DNA of 57,587 nucleotides from Falcatimonas sp. MSJ-15 (GTDB lineage: Bacteria; Bacillota; Clostridia; Lachnospirales; Lachnospiraceae): positions 1 to 57,587 of the forward strand of contig NZ_JAHLQC010000022.1 in the NCBI RefSeq assembly GCF_018918265.1. Direction: 5' to 3'. Shown piece by piece: positions 16,371 to 27,517 of the stretch. The stretch's first letter is position 1, and the number at the start of each line of letters is the position of its first letter. Under the pieces are notes generated by a model. It worked only from the letters and a program-made list of their open reading frames with translations, was not told the DNA's origin and searched no databases. Made by a program: the position numbers and the translations under genes.

Positions 16371-17483
16371 TTAGTTATCTATGTGTGAATCGTAGAAGTT
16401 AAGGATTGTATCCATATATGGATATATAACGTCATTGCCTGCGTAGAAGATGGAATGTTTTGTATTCTTAACTACGATCATAGAGACATTGGATGCATGA
16501 TTAACAAAATAATTCTGACCGTTAGGGCCTACAATTGTATCATCGCTGGCCTGAAAAAGTAGTGTATCTACAGTATATTTAGAAGCATTTTTTTTAATCT
16601 TATTTGTTGCGTCAATAGCTTCACGAATCCATATATATGAGCCGGAGGTAGTCTGATAGTTTTTATCATTAGTCTGAAGCTCATATATATATTTGTAACG
16701 TTCTTCGCTGTTAACAGAATGTCCTTCAAAGTCATATTCATCAGAGAATGGGCCAAAGCCTATTATATAGTTATCTTTCATACCAAAAGTTATTGAAAAG
16801 TTAACTATAAAGTTGGCAAGATTGTTAGGGATACCAGCAAATTCTACTTCCATCATAGGAGCATTAAGAATTGCACAGTCAAATGTATCAGGGTGATCAA
16901 TCATATAGAGTGTAGCGATTGCACCTCCCATAGAATGAGCAAATGCAAAAAGTTTTTCATCATCGTGAAGTGATGGCTTTACAATTGTCTCAATAAAAGT
17001 ATCAAAGTCAGTAGTATACTCATCAAAGCTTTTAATAGTAACTTTACTTAAGTCATCAGTATAACGATGTGAGTAACCATGTCCTCTGTGTTCCATAATA
17101 CTTACAGAATATCCATTTTTTAAAAAGTAATAGATTAATTCATTGTACTTATCAGCATAGTCAGTAAAACCATGTACGAATACAACGTGAGCTTTACTAC
17201 CATTTTGAATATAGTTTTTATAATGCAGGGATTCACCATCGTATCCTGCAAAATAGCTATCATTAGTACATAATTCGTCAAGATAAGGATTGACTTTGTT
17301 AAACATTGTGTCAGCATAGTTAGATTCACTTAGATATTCAAAGTCCTTATTGTATGAAGGTGGTGCATCTGAGTCAAGAGTAATTGCACTATCTGGAGTT
17401 GCAACTTTTTTTTCAGGAAGACACAGATATACGACAAAGATTAAGAAAATAGCTAAGATTGTAAGTAAAATTTTTTTAATCAA
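16371..17483 (-). CDS. Membrane-anchored alpha/beta hydrolase (serine aminopeptidase S33 / lysophospholipase-like)
   Basis: A 370-residue protein with an uncleaved-looking N-terminal anchor (residues 4-22) and an alpha/beta-hydrolase fold. VVFVHGFTDYADKY is the oxyanion strand, MEHRGHGYSHR is typical of monoacylglycerol lipases, and AFAHSMGGA carries the nucleophilic Ser (about residue 185). DDTIVGPNGQ and NTKHSIFY supply the Asp and His. It probably acts outside the membrane on lipids or esters. Single gene, divergent from the chemotaxis receptor. Confidence 0.85.
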   Translation of the reverse strand: MIKKILLTILAIFLIFVVYLCLPEKKVATPDSAITLDSDAPPSYNKDFEYLSESNYADTMFNKVNPYLDELCTNDSYFAGYDGESLHYKNYIQNGSKAHVVFVHGFTDYADKYNELIYYFLKNGYSVSIMEHRGHGYSHRYTDDLSKVTIKSFDEYTTDFDTFIETIVKPSLHDDEKLFAFAHSMGGAIATLYMIDHPDTFDCAILNAPMMEVEFAGIPNNLANFIVNFSITFGMKDNYIIGFGPFSDEYDFEGHSVNSEERYKYIYELQTNDKNYQTTSGSYIWIREAIDATNKIKKNASKYTVDTLLFQASDDTIVGPNGQNYFVNHASNVSMIVVKNTKHSIFYAGNDVIYPYMDTILNFYDSHIDN

Positions 17484-17759
17484 TATTATTCCTCCTAAGA
17501 TTTTATTAATTTATCAATTATACATTATCATATCGATAGAATAAAAAAAATAATAAACTTTAAAAAGTATAAAATAATTTTGAAACTATAAAGATTTTGC
17601 TTAGAAATACACGATAAAAAGGTATAAAATTCTCTGGCAATATTGCGACAAGAAAGTGAGAACGATAGGACAGAAAATAGTATAAAAGAGTATTTTGTCA
17701 AAAGAAACAGGAAATTGGTTGTATATGGAAAAATAATAGTGATGAAAGGAATGAATGAT

Positions 17760-19832
17760 ATGTTTAAGAAAATTGGAACGCAAATGTATGTAGTAATTCT
17801 ACCGATAGTTATTCTCTCACTGCTTGGCGTAGTATTACTCAATTATAGCCAGGCAAAGAGAGCACTTAATTCTCAGATTGAAGAGACAATGCAGATAGCA
17901 CTTGATAGTGATATTAGTCAGATTGTGGCTAACATTGATACAGTTACGACTATAACGCAGGATATAGCTGATTCATTTGCAAGTACACATAAAAAAGTAA
18001 GTGATATTAAGGATTATAATGAGTTTTTGGCTGAAAAAGTTGAGGAAAGCGATCTTATTACTGCAATAGGTATATTTACTGAACCAGGAACTATGGATAA
18101 TAGTAATGATCTCATTAATACTTATGTATATAAGGATGATAGTGGAATATCTAATATGGTTGTTGAAGATTTTGAATATACGGATATATACTGGTATACA
18201 GATGCCAAATCCGGTAAAAAGCCTATATATCTGCCAGCTTACAAAGATGAAGTTCTTGGCGTTGTTATGATGTCAATTGTTGTTCCTATATATGATAATA
18301 AGGGTAATTTCTATGGAGCTATTAATACAGATGTGCAGATGACAGCAGTATCAGATATGATATCAGAATTCACTGTTGGTGAGACAGGAAAAGCTATGCT
18401 TATCGATGGAACCGGTACATATCTTACTAATGCTGATTCTGATAAGATAATCTCAATTCAGATAGCAGAGGATGAAGGCTCAGGATTTGAAAGTGCAGCA
18501 TCTTCTTCAGATTATGAGACGAAAGGTGCTGAGATTTTAGCAACAGGCAGCGGTGTTGCAAGTCTTGATACAGCAGATGGTAATTATGATTTTTATTATC
18601 AGAAGATAGATAAATTAAATTGGATTCTTGGTATAAAAATTAGTGCAGATGAAGTCAATGCACCTGTAAGAACATTACTTGCAAGCTCAATGACTGTTAT
18701 TATAATATTTGTACTTATATGTTGTGCTGTAATATTTGTACAGATAAGATATATTACTAAGAATATTAATAAGGTAAGCGGATTCGCAAGCCAGATTGCA
18801 ACAGGTGATTTTACAGTTGAGCCGCTTGTGAATAATAGTAAAGATGAGATTGGCAAGATGACGGATGCTCTTAATACAATGCTTGTTGATAACAAGAATA
18901 TAATATCATCAATCTCAGAAGGTTCAGATGTTGTTGGTACGAACTGTGAGAAATTAAAAGTTGCAGTTGATAATCTTATTATTGAATTTAATCATATTGA
19001 AGATTCTATTAAGAATATAAGTGAGAAGATGCTTGATAATTCAGCTACAACACAGGAGCTTACTGCTTCAGTTGAAGATGTTAATTCTTCAGTTAATCTT
19101 CTTGCAGAAAAGTCAAAAGATGGCGATGAGCTTGTTAAAGATATTAAAGCAAGAGCAACTGGTATTGAAAAAGATAGTAATGAATCATTTAAGCAGGCAA
19201 TGGATTTGTCTTCACAGTATGAGAAGAGACTTAAGACAAGTATTGAAGATTCAGCTGTTGTTAATGAGATTGGTGTTATGGCAGAAGCTATATCTGATAT
19301 AGCAAGTCAGATTAATCTATTATCTTTAAATGCATCTATTGAAGCTGCGAGAGCTGGTGAACATGGTAAAGGATTTGCAGTTGTTGCTAATGAGATTGGT
19401 TCACTTGCAGGTCAGACAGCAGATACAGTAGCGCATATCAAAGATCTTGTTGAGAAGGTTCAGTCAGCTGTTAATAATCTTTCAAAAGATTCAAGTGAGA
19501 TTCTTAACTTTATTGGAACTAAAGTAACGCCTGATTATAATGAATTTGTGAATACAGCTAAACAGTATGGTAAAGATGCTGAGAGTATGGGAGAGATTGT
19601 TGAGTATCTTAATAAGATGACTCAGGAGATTGAACATACAACAGTTCAGGTATCACAGGCTATTCAGCTTATTGCAGAGTCATCATCACATGCAGCAGAT
19701 GAGAGTAGCAATATTATAAATAATGTTGAAGAGGTAAGTGAACATGCCAAGAATGTAGACAGAACAGCTAAAGAACAAAAAGTTGTATCAGAAGAATTAA
19801 ATGGAATGATTCATAAATTCAAACTTAAATAA
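17760..19832 (+). CDS. Methyl-accepting chemotaxis protein (dCache type)
   Basis: A 690-residue transmembrane receptor. TM1 is at about 8-28, a periplasmic-side double Cache domain spans about 35-295 (contains [20 protein letters not shown] and GAINTDVQM), TM2 about 304-328, then HAMP and a cytoplasmic signalling domain with [20 protein letters not shown] and [10 protein letters not shown] at the hairpin tip. I use the ATG at 17760, nine bases after AAAGGA; the frame is open 39 codons further upstream. The ligand is probably a small molecule such as an amino acid or organic acid. Its presence implies a motile host. Confidence 0.92.
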   Translation: MFKKIGTQMYVVILPIVILSLLGVVLLNYSQAKRALNSQIEETMQIALDSDISQIVANIDTVTTITQDIADSFASTHKKVSDIKDYNEFLAEKVEESDLITAIGIFTEPGTMDNSNDLINTYVYKDDSGISNMVVEDFEYTDIYWYTDAKSGKKPIYLPAYKDEVLGVVMMSIVVPIYDNKGNFYGAINTDVQMTAVSDMISEFTVGETGKAMLIDGTGTYLTNADSDKIISIQIAEDEGSGFESAASSSDYETKGAEILATGSGVASLDTADGNYDFYYQKIDKLNWILGIKISADEVNAPVRTLLASSMTVIIIFVLICCAVIFVQIRYITKNINKVSGFASQIATGDFTVEPLVNNSKDEIGKMTDALNTMLVDNKNIISSISEGSDVVGTNCEKLKVAVDNLIIEFNHIEDSIKNISEKMLDNSATTQELTASVEDVNSSVNLLAEKSKDGDELVKDIKARATGIEKDSNESFKQAMDLSSQYEKRLKTSIEDSAVVNEIGVMAEAISDIASQINLLSLNASIEAARAGEHGKGFAVVANEIGSLAGQTADTVAHIKDLVEKVQSAVNNLSKDSSEILNFIGTKVTPDYNEFVNTAKQYGKDAESMGEIVEYLNKMTQEIEHTTVQVSQAIQLIAESSSHAADESSNIINNVEEVSEHAKNVDRTAKEQKVVSEELNGMIHKFKLK

Positions 19833-19873
19833 AGCAGTTTATTCTAAACTATATAATTGGTAATACGATATGT

Positions 19874-19917
19874 AAAAAGACGTGTAGCTAAATGTTATTA
19901 TAACTATACGTCTTTTT
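19874..19917. terminator. Bidirectional terminator
   Basis: AAAAAGACGTGTAG and CTATACGTCTTTTT form a 14-bp stem with one wobble pair. It lies between convergent genes and serves the receptor gene and the membrane-protein gene. Confidence 0.85.
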
Positions 19918-20037
19918 ATTTACCAAATAAGATATTATATGTATCTTTTTTAAGCATGCCAAAATATTTGTCCTATTATGATTTGTAACTACTTCAGATA
20001 AAGATAACAATATAAAATGAATAACTAGTAATGCATT

Positions 20038-21006
20038 TTATATCTGATCTACAGTATTATCAATAGTAGCAGATTCTTTATTGTTAAGTTTGTCTGTATA
20101 TTTGCTTATTAATTTGGCTGCGATAATGAATATAGCACCACCTATCATTACTTCAAGAGGATAGCGATATATATTCTTTGCAGGAAGAATATATGGCAGA
20201 AGGCATATAGCACCTGCAGGTGGGAATATAAGCTTTGATGCATACATGATTATATACATGACAAGTACGACAATAAGTGTACATGCAAAGTGTGACCAGC
20301 CAAGTGAATTAATCATAAAGTTAAGTAAAAATCCGAGTCCACCTGCAATAGACAGAATGAGCCATATATCAAAAGCTTTTTTAGAAGCTTTCCCATCTTT
20401 GTTTGACATCTCAACAAAAGCAACAATAAGTGGTGGGATGATAAGAAAGATTTCATCATAAGCAAGTGCAAAACATGCAAAGATTGCATAGAATATGATA
20501 AGACATGCAAATCTTATAAGTTTTTCACGAGTTAAAGGCTTCTTCTCAATTGTATACTGTTCTTTTAGATTATATTTTTGTAATATGAATTCACATGCAA
20601 AAACAAGCAGTGAAAATACACATACAGAAGCAAAATAGTATAAAGAACCAGTATGTGTAAGTACTGGAAGTACTCCGGCTGATATAGCAGGATAGAATTC
20701 ACTTCCTGTTATAAGTAGTAAAGCTACAATTAATGCAAATGTAACAATGCATTGTATGGTAAGTGGAAAATGTGCATATCTTACGATTATTATACCGATT
20801 AATGAGGAAAAACACATTAATCCCCAAGATGTATATTTATCTGAATTCCAGGTTTTCCCCGGAGCGATGATTGCACCTGCACATAAAGCTGCAATTTCTG
20901 GGAAAATTAATTCTCCTTTGTTAAGTATTTCTGCAATTCCTACCATTGACATAGTGATTATAATACTTATGCCAAAGAGAAGGAGATGCTTTTGTTCTGA
21001 TTTCAT
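20038..21006 (-). CDS. HPP-like integral membrane protein
   Basis: A 322-residue protein made almost wholly of membrane segments (about ten). Two similar halves are visible: the first has LIFPEIAALCAGAII, the second LIFPPAGAICLLPYILP, the latter matching the PPAGA motif of the HPP family. A short polar linker (about 150-165) divides them. HPP proteins have been linked to nitrite/anion transport in some lineages, but no substrate can be read here. The gene stands alone, divergent from the TPR lipoprotein. Confidence 0.55.
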   Translation of the reverse strand: MKSEQKHLLLFGISIIITMSMVGIAEILNKGELIFPEIAALCAGAIIAPGKTWNSDKYTSWGLMCFSSLIGIIIVRYAHFPLTIQCIVTFALIVALLLITGSEFYPAISAGVLPVLTHTGSLYYFASVCVFSLLVFACEFILQKYNLKEQYTIEKKPLTREKLIRFACLIIFYAIFACFALAYDEIFLIIPPLIVAFVEMSNKDGKASKKAFDIWLILSIAGGLGFLLNFMINSLGWSHFACTLIVVLVMYIIMYASKLIFPPAGAICLLPYILPAKNIYRYPLEVMIGGAIFIIAAKLISKYTDKLNNKESATIDNTVDQI

Positions 21007-21162
21007 GAAAAGACCTCCGTGTATATAATTAAAAATTCATATAATACAATGTATTGAGTTTTTTCGCTTTTGTCAATATTAAATATTACAAAAATGTTAA
21101 ATGTTTTTACAGAGCTTTAATATTGGAACTTTAATATTAGTAAGTTTTTGTAGTTAAACTGC

Positions 21163-21191
21163 TTGCAACATAATATTTTAATCTGTATAAT
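21163..21191 (+). promoter_or_regulatory. Sigma-A promoter of the TPR lipoprotein / hflX unit
   Basis: TTGCAA (21163-21168), a 17-base spacer and TATAAT (21186-21191), about 67 bases before the start codon. A very good match to the vegetative consensus. Confidence 0.8.
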
Positions 21192-21258
21192 AGAATTTGG
21201 TTTGGAAGGCATTGTAGATTATACTTAGAGTATAGAGCATTAAAAGAGGAGAATGATT

Positions 21259-22407
21259 ATGAAGTTAAGAAATATATTTACATTAATTGTAGTAACTCTT
21301 GTGGCATCATTTATGAGTGGATGCAGCTATAAAGCATATCAGAGTTCTAATAGTGGAATAGAATATTATAATAATGGGCAGTATGAAGAAGCACAGAAGA
21401 AGTTTCTTGAAGCTGTTAATGAGGGTGCTGATAGTGCCAATGATTATGTTAATCTTGGTATGACAAGCATAGCACTTAATGACAATGAGAAAGCACTTGA
21501 ATATTTTAATAAAGCTGTTGCGGCTGATAAGAAGTCATCAACAGCACACAAAGGTCTTGCAATAGCATATCTTAATACAGGCAATTATGATAAAGTAGTT
21601 GGGGAGATCGCTCTTGTACTTGAATATGCAGATGGTAAAGTTACAGATCTTGAAAAGGACGCACTTAATTACAGAGCGAAGGCTGAATGTATGCTTGGCA
21701 AGTATGATGATGCTATTAAGACTTATGGTATACTTATTGAAGTCGGATATAAGCAGAAGAATGAATATTTTGAACGTGGTAAGACTTATCTTGCAAAAGG
21801 CGATATTACAAAAGCAATGGAAGATTTTAAAAGTGTAATTGATCTTGATAAGAATGATTATGATACTTATTATGGAATATATTGTGCACTTAAAGATGCA
21901 GGATATGAAGATGAGTCGATACAGATGATAAAAGGTACTTTATCAATTAATGCAGATGATGCCAAAGGATATTATAACAAAGGTAAGACTTATTATATTC
22001 TTAATGACATGGATAAGTGTGTTACAGAACTTACTCAGGCAAGAGAAGCCGGAAGTATAGAAGCATCATATCTTCTTGGTGTTGTATATATGCAAAAAGC
22101 CGAATATCAAAAAGCAGAGCCTGCACTTTTGGAAGTTATAGCTTCAGAAAATGGAAAGAGTGCAGAAGCATATAATGCACTTGGACAGTGTTATTTTAGA
22201 CAGGCTAATTATGATAAAGCAATTTCATGTTTTGAGCAGGGACTTACAGATTATGAAGATGATGAGACTCTTCTTATAAATATGGCAGTTGCTTATGAAT
22301 ATAAGCAGGATTTTTCGATGGCGGCGATAAAATTCAACGATGTGCTTAACAAATATCCTGATAATGAAGTCGCAAAACATGAGTTGGAATTCTTATCTGG
22401 CAAATAG
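21259..22407 (+). CDS. Tetratricopeptide-repeat lipoprotein
   Basis: A 382-residue protein beginning with a lipoprotein signal: MKLRNIF, a hydrophobic stretch, then FMSGC, so Cys20 is the likely lipidated residue. The rest is about nine TPR units from residue 30 on, for example YYNNGQYEEAQKKFLEA, NLGMTSIALNDNEKALEYF and ALGQCYFRQANYDKAISCFE. I use the second ATG (21259), seven bases after GAGGAG. It is followed after 19 bases by hflX, so they are probably co-transcribed. It probably serves as a protein-interaction scaffold on the outer face of the membrane. Confidence 0.88.
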   Translation: MKLRNIFTLIVVTLVASFMSGCSYKAYQSSNSGIEYYNNGQYEEAQKKFLEAVNEGADSANDYVNLGMTSIALNDNEKALEYFNKAVAADKKSSTAHKGLAIAYLNTGNYDKVVGEIALVLEYADGKVTDLEKDALNYRAKAECMLGKYDDAIKTYGILIEVGYKQKNEYFERGKTYLAKGDITKAMEDFKSVIDLDKNDYDTYYGIYCALKDAGYEDESIQMIKGTLSINADDAKGYYNKGKTYYILNDMDKCVTELTQAREAGSIEASYLLGVVYMQKAEYQKAEPALLEVIASENGKSAEAYNALGQCYFRQANYDKAISCFEQGLTDYEDDETLLINMAVAYEYKQDFSMAAIKFNDVLNKYPDNEVAKHELEFLSGK

Positions 22408-22426
22408 ATAAGTGAAAGGATAACAG

Positions 22427-23671
22427 ATGGCAGAGATATATGAAACAAAGGAAGTAGAGGAAAAAGTTATTCTTGTTGGAGTATGCCTTAATGAGAATGA
22501 TGATACTGAGGAATCAATAGATGAACTTCGTGAACTTGTTAAGACTGCAGGTGCTAAGACAGTTGGAATTATTATACAGAATAGAGAGTCTATACATCCA
22601 GGATTCTATGTTGGAACAGGTAAAATAGAAGAGATAAAAGAGTTGGCAATGCAGACTGGTGCAACAGGAATTGTATGTGATGATGAACTTTCACCGGCAC
22701 AGCTTAAGAATCTTGAAGATTCTCTTGATATGAAAGTTGTTGACAGAACATTGATTATTCTTGATATTTTTGCAAAACATGCATCAACAAGTGAAGGTAA
22801 GATACAAGTTGAGCTTGCTCAGCTAAAATATCGTTCAGCAAGACTTATCGGTCTTAGAAGTTCTCTTTCAAGACTTGGCGGTGGTATTGGAACAAGAGGA
22901 CCAGGTGAGAAGAAACTTGAGATGGACAGACGACTTATAAAAGATCGTATTGCACAGCTTAACAGAGAATTAGCTGATGTTAAGCAGCATAGAGAAGTAC
23001 TTAGAAGCCAGAGAAGTAAGAATCCGACACCTGTTGTATGTATAGTAGGTTATACTAATGCAGGTAAGTCAACACTTCTTAACAGACTGACAGATGCAGG
23101 TGTTCTTGAAGAAGATAAACTTTTTGCAACTCTTGATCCTACAACACGCAATCTTACACTTGAAAGTGGTCAAAAGATACTTATTACAGATACAGTTGGT
23201 TTTATAAGAAAGCTTCCACATCATCTTATTGATGCTTTTAGAAGTACACTTGAAGAAGCTAAGTTTAGTGATCTTATAATTCATGTTGTAGATTCATCTA
23301 ATCCACAGATGGATACTCAGATGCATATAGTATATGAGACATTAGAGAAATTAGGCGTTGAAGATAAACCTATAATAACTGCATTTAATAAGCTTGATAA
23401 GCTTGAAGAGACACCTATATTGAGAGATTTTAAAGCAGAAAAGACATTACAGATCTCGGCAAAGAATGGTGATGGTGTTAATGAACTTATGAACCAGGTC
23501 GAAGAGATACTTCGTAATCAGAAGATATATATTGAGAGAGTATATCCGTATGATAAAGCTGGTAAGATACAACTTATTAGAAAGTATGGTCAGCTTTTAA
23601 GTGAAGAGTATACAGAAGCTGGTATAGAAGTAAAAGCTTATGTGCCAGTAGAGATCTATGAGCAGATATAA
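22427..23671 (+). CDS. hflX: GTPase HflX
   Basis: A 414-residue GTPase with the HflX layout: an N-terminal domain (1-190) with FYVGTGKIEEIK and LKYRSARLIGLRSSLSRLGGGIGTRGPGEKKLE split around the Gly-rich turn, then the G domain with GYTNAGKST (G1), DTVGFIRKLP (G3) and NKLD (G4). HflX binds and splits stalled ribosomes and helps recovery from stress. Ribosome site GAAAGGA. A core gene that marks the left edge of the accessory island beginning at 23.7 kb. Confidence 0.95.
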   Translation: MAEIYETKEVEEKVILVGVCLNENDDTEESIDELRELVKTAGAKTVGIIIQNRESIHPGFYVGTGKIEEIKELAMQTGATGIVCDDELSPAQLKNLEDSLDMKVVDRTLIILDIFAKHASTSEGKIQVELAQLKYRSARLIGLRSSLSRLGGGIGTRGPGEKKLEMDRRLIKDRIAQLNRELADVKQHREVLRSQRSKNPTPVVCIVGYTNAGKSTLLNRLTDAGVLEEDKLFATLDPTTRNLTLESGQKILITDTVGFIRKLPHHLIDAFRSTLEEAKFSDLIIHVVDSSNPQMDTQMHIVYETLEKLGVEDKPIITAFNKLDKLEETPILRDFKAEKTLQISAKNGDGVNELMNQVEEILRNQKIYIERVYPYDKAGKIQLIRKYGQLLSEEYTEAGIEVKAYVPVEIYEQI

Positions 23672-23813
23672 GTAAAGTCGGTATTGCATAGAATCAAAAG
23701 AGCATTAATAGGTTGCAATACATGATATAAGATGTAATAAGAATCAATAATATATAGTATATAAAGAAGCTACAATTTAAATTCTTTTTTATATTTATAT
23801 GGAGTGATGATAG

Positions 23814-26800
23814 ATGGATAAAGTAAAGAAAAATCAGGTTCTTGAAATTTTGGATTATTGGAAGATGATAGAATTTCTTGGTCAAACAGATATTCCAGAA
23901 CAAAGTTCAGAGAATAAGAAGATAATGGAAAAAATTGATAGAGGTGAGGAGACCAGTGAGGATAAGATTGAGATATTTATTGATTTGGGTTCACCTTATC
24001 TCAGTGTGGAAAAGCAATTAGAGCAAGATCAAGAGAGGTATTTAAATTATCAATCTATAGGAGGAGAACTTTATTATTGTATTGGAAGAATTGAACGAAA
24101 TACAATTGTTGAATATCTTGAAAAGTATATCGACAAAAGAGAAGAGTCTCCAGAATTTGCATACCCAAAGAAAAGTGCTATAGCTTGGTGTTCTTTTAAA
24201 ACAGATACAGAAGGGGGATATATTCAAGATTCATTCCAGCTTTCTCCTATTTTATGGGCTATTTCTGTATGGGAAAAGTCTAAGGCTCAGAAGAATCATG
24301 ATTTCTATTTGGATAAAGAAGAATATGACATGATTCTTTCAGACATTAATGAAAAATTGCAAGATCAAAATGTTTCGCAGTTTTTATCATCGATTTATGA
24401 AAAAATATACAAGGAATATATTAAGTCTGTATTTTCTGATGTAACGCGGGATAAGCTAGGCTTTCTGGAATATAATCGTTACTTAAATGAAGAAGCTAGG
24501 GATAATGACGAGGAACCAGCGGATTATTCTGATTTGGGAAAAAGTTTTTTTCTGAATGATATTATGCAGTTATCAAATCTAATCAGTACGGACTCATTTG
24601 GTGATAAAAGTGTATATGAAGCAAAGGTAATTGAATATATTTTGTCCGGGTATGAGAAAACAAAAGGAATGGAAGTGTTGTCGCGTACAATTATTTCACC
24701 TAACGAACAAATGGAGAGTATGCGAGTCTTCTTTGAAAATATCCTTAATGTATCAAAGGCGCCAATGGGAAAGTGGCCAGCTAAATTCATGCCAGCACTT
24801 ATGCAGCAAGTGGCTGTAAACATTGCGATTCAACAGAATGACGATACTCCAATTTTCTCTGTAAATGGTCCTCCTGGAACTGGTAAGACTACGTTGCTAA
24901 AAGAGATTGTGGCTAGCAACATCGTTGAACGAGCAAGATTATTGGCTGAAAATGGAACTGATCCAGATATACTTTTTGAGAGACATGCTTTTGCGCAAGG
25001 ACCATTGGAGGCGTATGGAAAATCATATTATCAATTTGCTCCAGCGTACTATTCTATAAAGAAGGACGGAATTAATAATTATAGTATGTTAGTCGCTTCA
25101 TGCAACAATGCGGCAGTAGAGAACATAACAATAGATCTTCCAAAGGGAAAGGATATTTTAGAGAGCTTAGAATCATCTTCTTCTGATGATGAAGATGTGA
25201 GAATTGGATTGCAAGAGGTTCAGAATCTTTTTGACATAGAGCAAACTGATGATATTGAAACTATAACAATGTACGGGAAAAGTAGAGAAGAAAAGGATAT
25301 TTACTTTACACGCTATGCAAATAAACTCCTTGAAACAACTGACTGTTGGGGACTAGTGTCTGCACCATTTGGAAAACGATCGAATATAAGAAAATATTGT
25401 AATGCTGTACTTAAGCCTTATGTCGAAGAGTATAAATCAAACGATATCCGAGAACACCACAAAGTGAAATTTGTAGAAGTTAGAAAGCAATTCTTGCAGC
25501 AATATGCTTTGGTGGAGAGAATGCGCAAAGAATTAGAAGAAATATGCGCGTTATCAAAAACGATTCCTTCAGATTTGCAGGATGTTACAACAGAACAACT
25601 ATCACAGTATATATATGATATTGACGGAAAAATGCAAGATCTTTCTGAAAAGATTAAATTAGAGCAAAGAGAACTCATGGAATTAGAAGAGAGTAGACCA
25701 AAGGGGTTGTTTGCGAAACGAAAGGATACATCTATTAGAGATGCTCTAATTAAAGAGAAGAAAGAAATTATTTGTTCTTTGAAAAGTGAGTTAAACGATA
25801 TTGAATCGAAAAAAAGTAGTGTAATACGTTTGCAAGAATATCAGACTAAATTAGCACAATATTCGCATGGTGAGAAGAAAATGACACCAATAGATATTGA
25901 ATTCATGAGGAAGTATGTTTCGCTTGATATAGAACAGTCAACGAAGGCACAGGTTACTAATCCTTGGTTTACTGCAGAATACAATAGGGAAAGAGAAAAA
26001 TTATTCTTATATGCATGTAAGCTCCATAAGGAGTTTGTAATATCTTCAAAATGTATGCGACAGAATATCATTAATTTAATGATAGCGTGGAATATGTTTG
26101 ACGATTGTGGTGAACGTATGAAATCTGCAGACCGTAAGTCTGCAATGCCATATATGCTTCAGAGTATATTTTTGCTTACGCCAGTCATTTCTACTACCTT
26201 TGCATCTGCACAGACATTTTTAGGCGATATTGCAAAAAGTGGTGTTTTAGGCACATTGATTGTAGATGAGTCAGGTCAAGCTCAACCACAAATGGCAGTA
26301 GGAGCTATGTTTAGATGCAGAAAAGCTGTTATTGTTGGAGATCCTAAACAGATAGAGCCTGTTGTTACAGCTGAGGCGGATATGATTAAGCAATTAATGT
26401 CCTCAAAGCTATTAGCTAGTTATAAAGACAAGAAAATATCTGTACAAGGATTTGCTGATTACATTAATCCTTATGGAACTTATCTGGGAGAAGATGAAGA
26501 GAGAGAATGGGTAGGTTGTCCTTTGCTAGTGCATAGAAGGTGTATAGACCCGATGTATACAATATCAAATAAACTTTCTTATGATTGTACCATGAAGTAT
26601 CAAACAGGTGCACCAAAAGAAGAACGTGTTAAGAGCTTTATTCTTGATAAGAGCTGTTGGATTGATGTAAACGGAAGCGAAAATTCTGGGACAAAAGATC
26701 ATTTTGTAAAAGCACAGGGAGAAATAGTAATTAAGCTTTTAGAGGCGAAGTTTAAAAAGGACTCAGGAGATATTCCAAAGTTATTCATTATTACTCCTTT

Positions 26801-27365
26801 TACATCTGTAAAGGCAGGAATGATTGATATGATTCGTAAATCATCTCTATATAGACAAGAACCAAGGGTAAAGAAGTGGTTAGACGGTAACAATGTAGGT
26901 ACTGTACATACTTTTCAAGGTCAGGGAACAGATGAAGTTATATTCTTGTTAGGATGCGACAGCAATTCGACTGGTGCCGCTAATTGGGTAAACAAAAACA
27001 TAGTGAATGTGGCAGCAACAAGAGCAAAGTTTCGTTTTTATATGATCGGTGATAAAAATGTATGGATGTGTAAACCAGTCAGAGTAGCCAGAGAATATAT
27101 AAAGGAAATTATCTTGGAAAAAGACATTGATGAAATGCTAGGGATCACTGTAGAAAAAGAGTTATTAGACTTTAGTGTGTTTTCGAGCCAAGATAAAGAA
27201 TCAATTACCAATGCATCGACCAAAGATAGCAATTCAAAACAGGAGAATACCGATAGTCAAGTTTGTCCTAAATGTGGGAAGCCATTAGTTGAGAGAAATG
27301 GAAAATTTGGACGATTTTTAGGATGTACAGGATTTCCGGGATGTAATTATACAAAATCGGTTTAA
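23814..27365 (+). CDS. Large superfamily-1 helicase with C-terminal topoisomerase-type zinc ribbon
   Basis: An 1183-residue protein. Walker A is NGPPGTGKTTLLKEI (about 351), then a long insertion with coiled-coil character (about 560-680, KEELEEICALSK and IKLEQRELMELEE-like heptads), Walker B is LIVDESGQAQPQ (about 817), motif III GDPKQIEPVV (about 841), motif V TVHTFQGQGTDEV (about 1031) and motif VI NVAATRAKFRFYMIGD (about 1066). The last 35 residues are a four-Cys zinc ribbon (CPKCGKPLV...GCTGFPGCNY). It belongs to the UPF1/DNA2-like branch often seen in defence and mobile islands. Ribosome site GGAG. Starts the accessory block right after hflX. Confidence 0.85.
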   Translation: MDKVKKNQVLEILDYWKMIEFLGQTDIPEQSSENKKIMEKIDRGEETSEDKIEIFIDLGSPYLSVEKQLEQDQERYLNYQSIGGELYYCIGRIERNTIVEYLEKYIDKREESPEFAYPKKSAIAWCSFKTDTEGGYIQDSFQLSPILWAISVWEKSKAQKNHDFYLDKEEYDMILSDINEKLQDQNVSQFLSSIYEKIYKEYIKSVFSDVTRDKLGFLEYNRYLNEEARDNDEEPADYSDLGKSFFLNDIMQLSNLISTDSFGDKSVYEAKVIEYILSGYEKTKGMEVLSRTIISPNEQMESMRVFFENILNVSKAPMGKWPAKFMPALMQQVAVNIAIQQNDDTPIFSVNGPPGTGKTTLLKEIVASNIVERARLLAENGTDPDILFERHAFAQGPLEAYGKSYYQFAPAYYSIKKDGINNYSMLVASCNNAAVENITIDLPKGKDILESLESSSSDDEDVRIGLQEVQNLFDIEQTDDIETITMYGKSREEKDIYFTRYANKLLETTDCWGLVSAPFGKRSNIRKYCNAVLKPYVEEYKSNDIREHHKVKFVEVRKQFLQQYALVERMRKELEEICALSKTIPSDLQDVTTEQLSQYIYDIDGKMQDLSEKIKLEQRELMELEESRPKGLFAKRKDTSIRDALIKEKKEIICSLKSELNDIESKKSSVIRLQEYQTKLAQYSHGEKKMTPIDIEFMRKYVSLDIEQSTKAQVTNPWFTAEYNREREKLFLYACKLHKEFVISSKCMRQNIINLMIAWNMFDDCGERMKSADRKSAMPYMLQSIFLLTPVISTTFASAQTFLGDIAKSGVLGTLIVDESGQAQPQMAVGAMFRCRKAVIVGDPKQIEPVVTAEADMIKQLMSSKLLASYKDKKISVQGFADYINPYGTYLGEDEEREWVGCPLLVHRRCIDPMYTISNKLSYDCTMKYQTGAPKEERVKSFILDKSCWIDVNGSENSGTKDHFVKAQGEIVIKLLEAKFKKDSGDIPKLFIITPFTSVKAGMIDMIRKSSLYRQEPRVKKWLDGNNVGTVHTFQGQGTDEVIFLLGCDSNSTGAANWVNKNIVNVAATRAKFRFYMIGDKNVWMCKPVRVAREYIKEIILEKDIDEMLGITVEKELLDFSVFSSQDKESITNASTKDSNSKQENTDSQVCPKCGKPLVERNGKFGRFLGCTGFPGCNYTKSV

Positions 27366-27371
27366 TAGCAT

Positions 27372-27398
27372 GGGCAGGCTGCAAGTCTGCCCGTTTTT
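27372..27398 (+). terminator. Terminator of the helicase gene
   Basis: GGGCAGGCT and AGTCTGCCC pair (one G-T wobble) around a three-base loop, followed by GTTTTT. Confidence 0.85.
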
Positions 27399-27517
27399 AT
27401 ATTACATGATGTAAACTTCTCCTGAAAAGCAATTACCTTATTCGAGTTATTATTAATTCATCAAAAAGGCAATAACAATTGCCAATAAATGAAAAAGGAT
27501 ATCGGAGGAAAAGGATT

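Noticed and set aside
17484..17759. Flagellar sigma-D type promoter before the chemotaxis receptor
   Set aside because: A TAAA and a GCGACAAG about 16 bases apart match only partly; not convincing.
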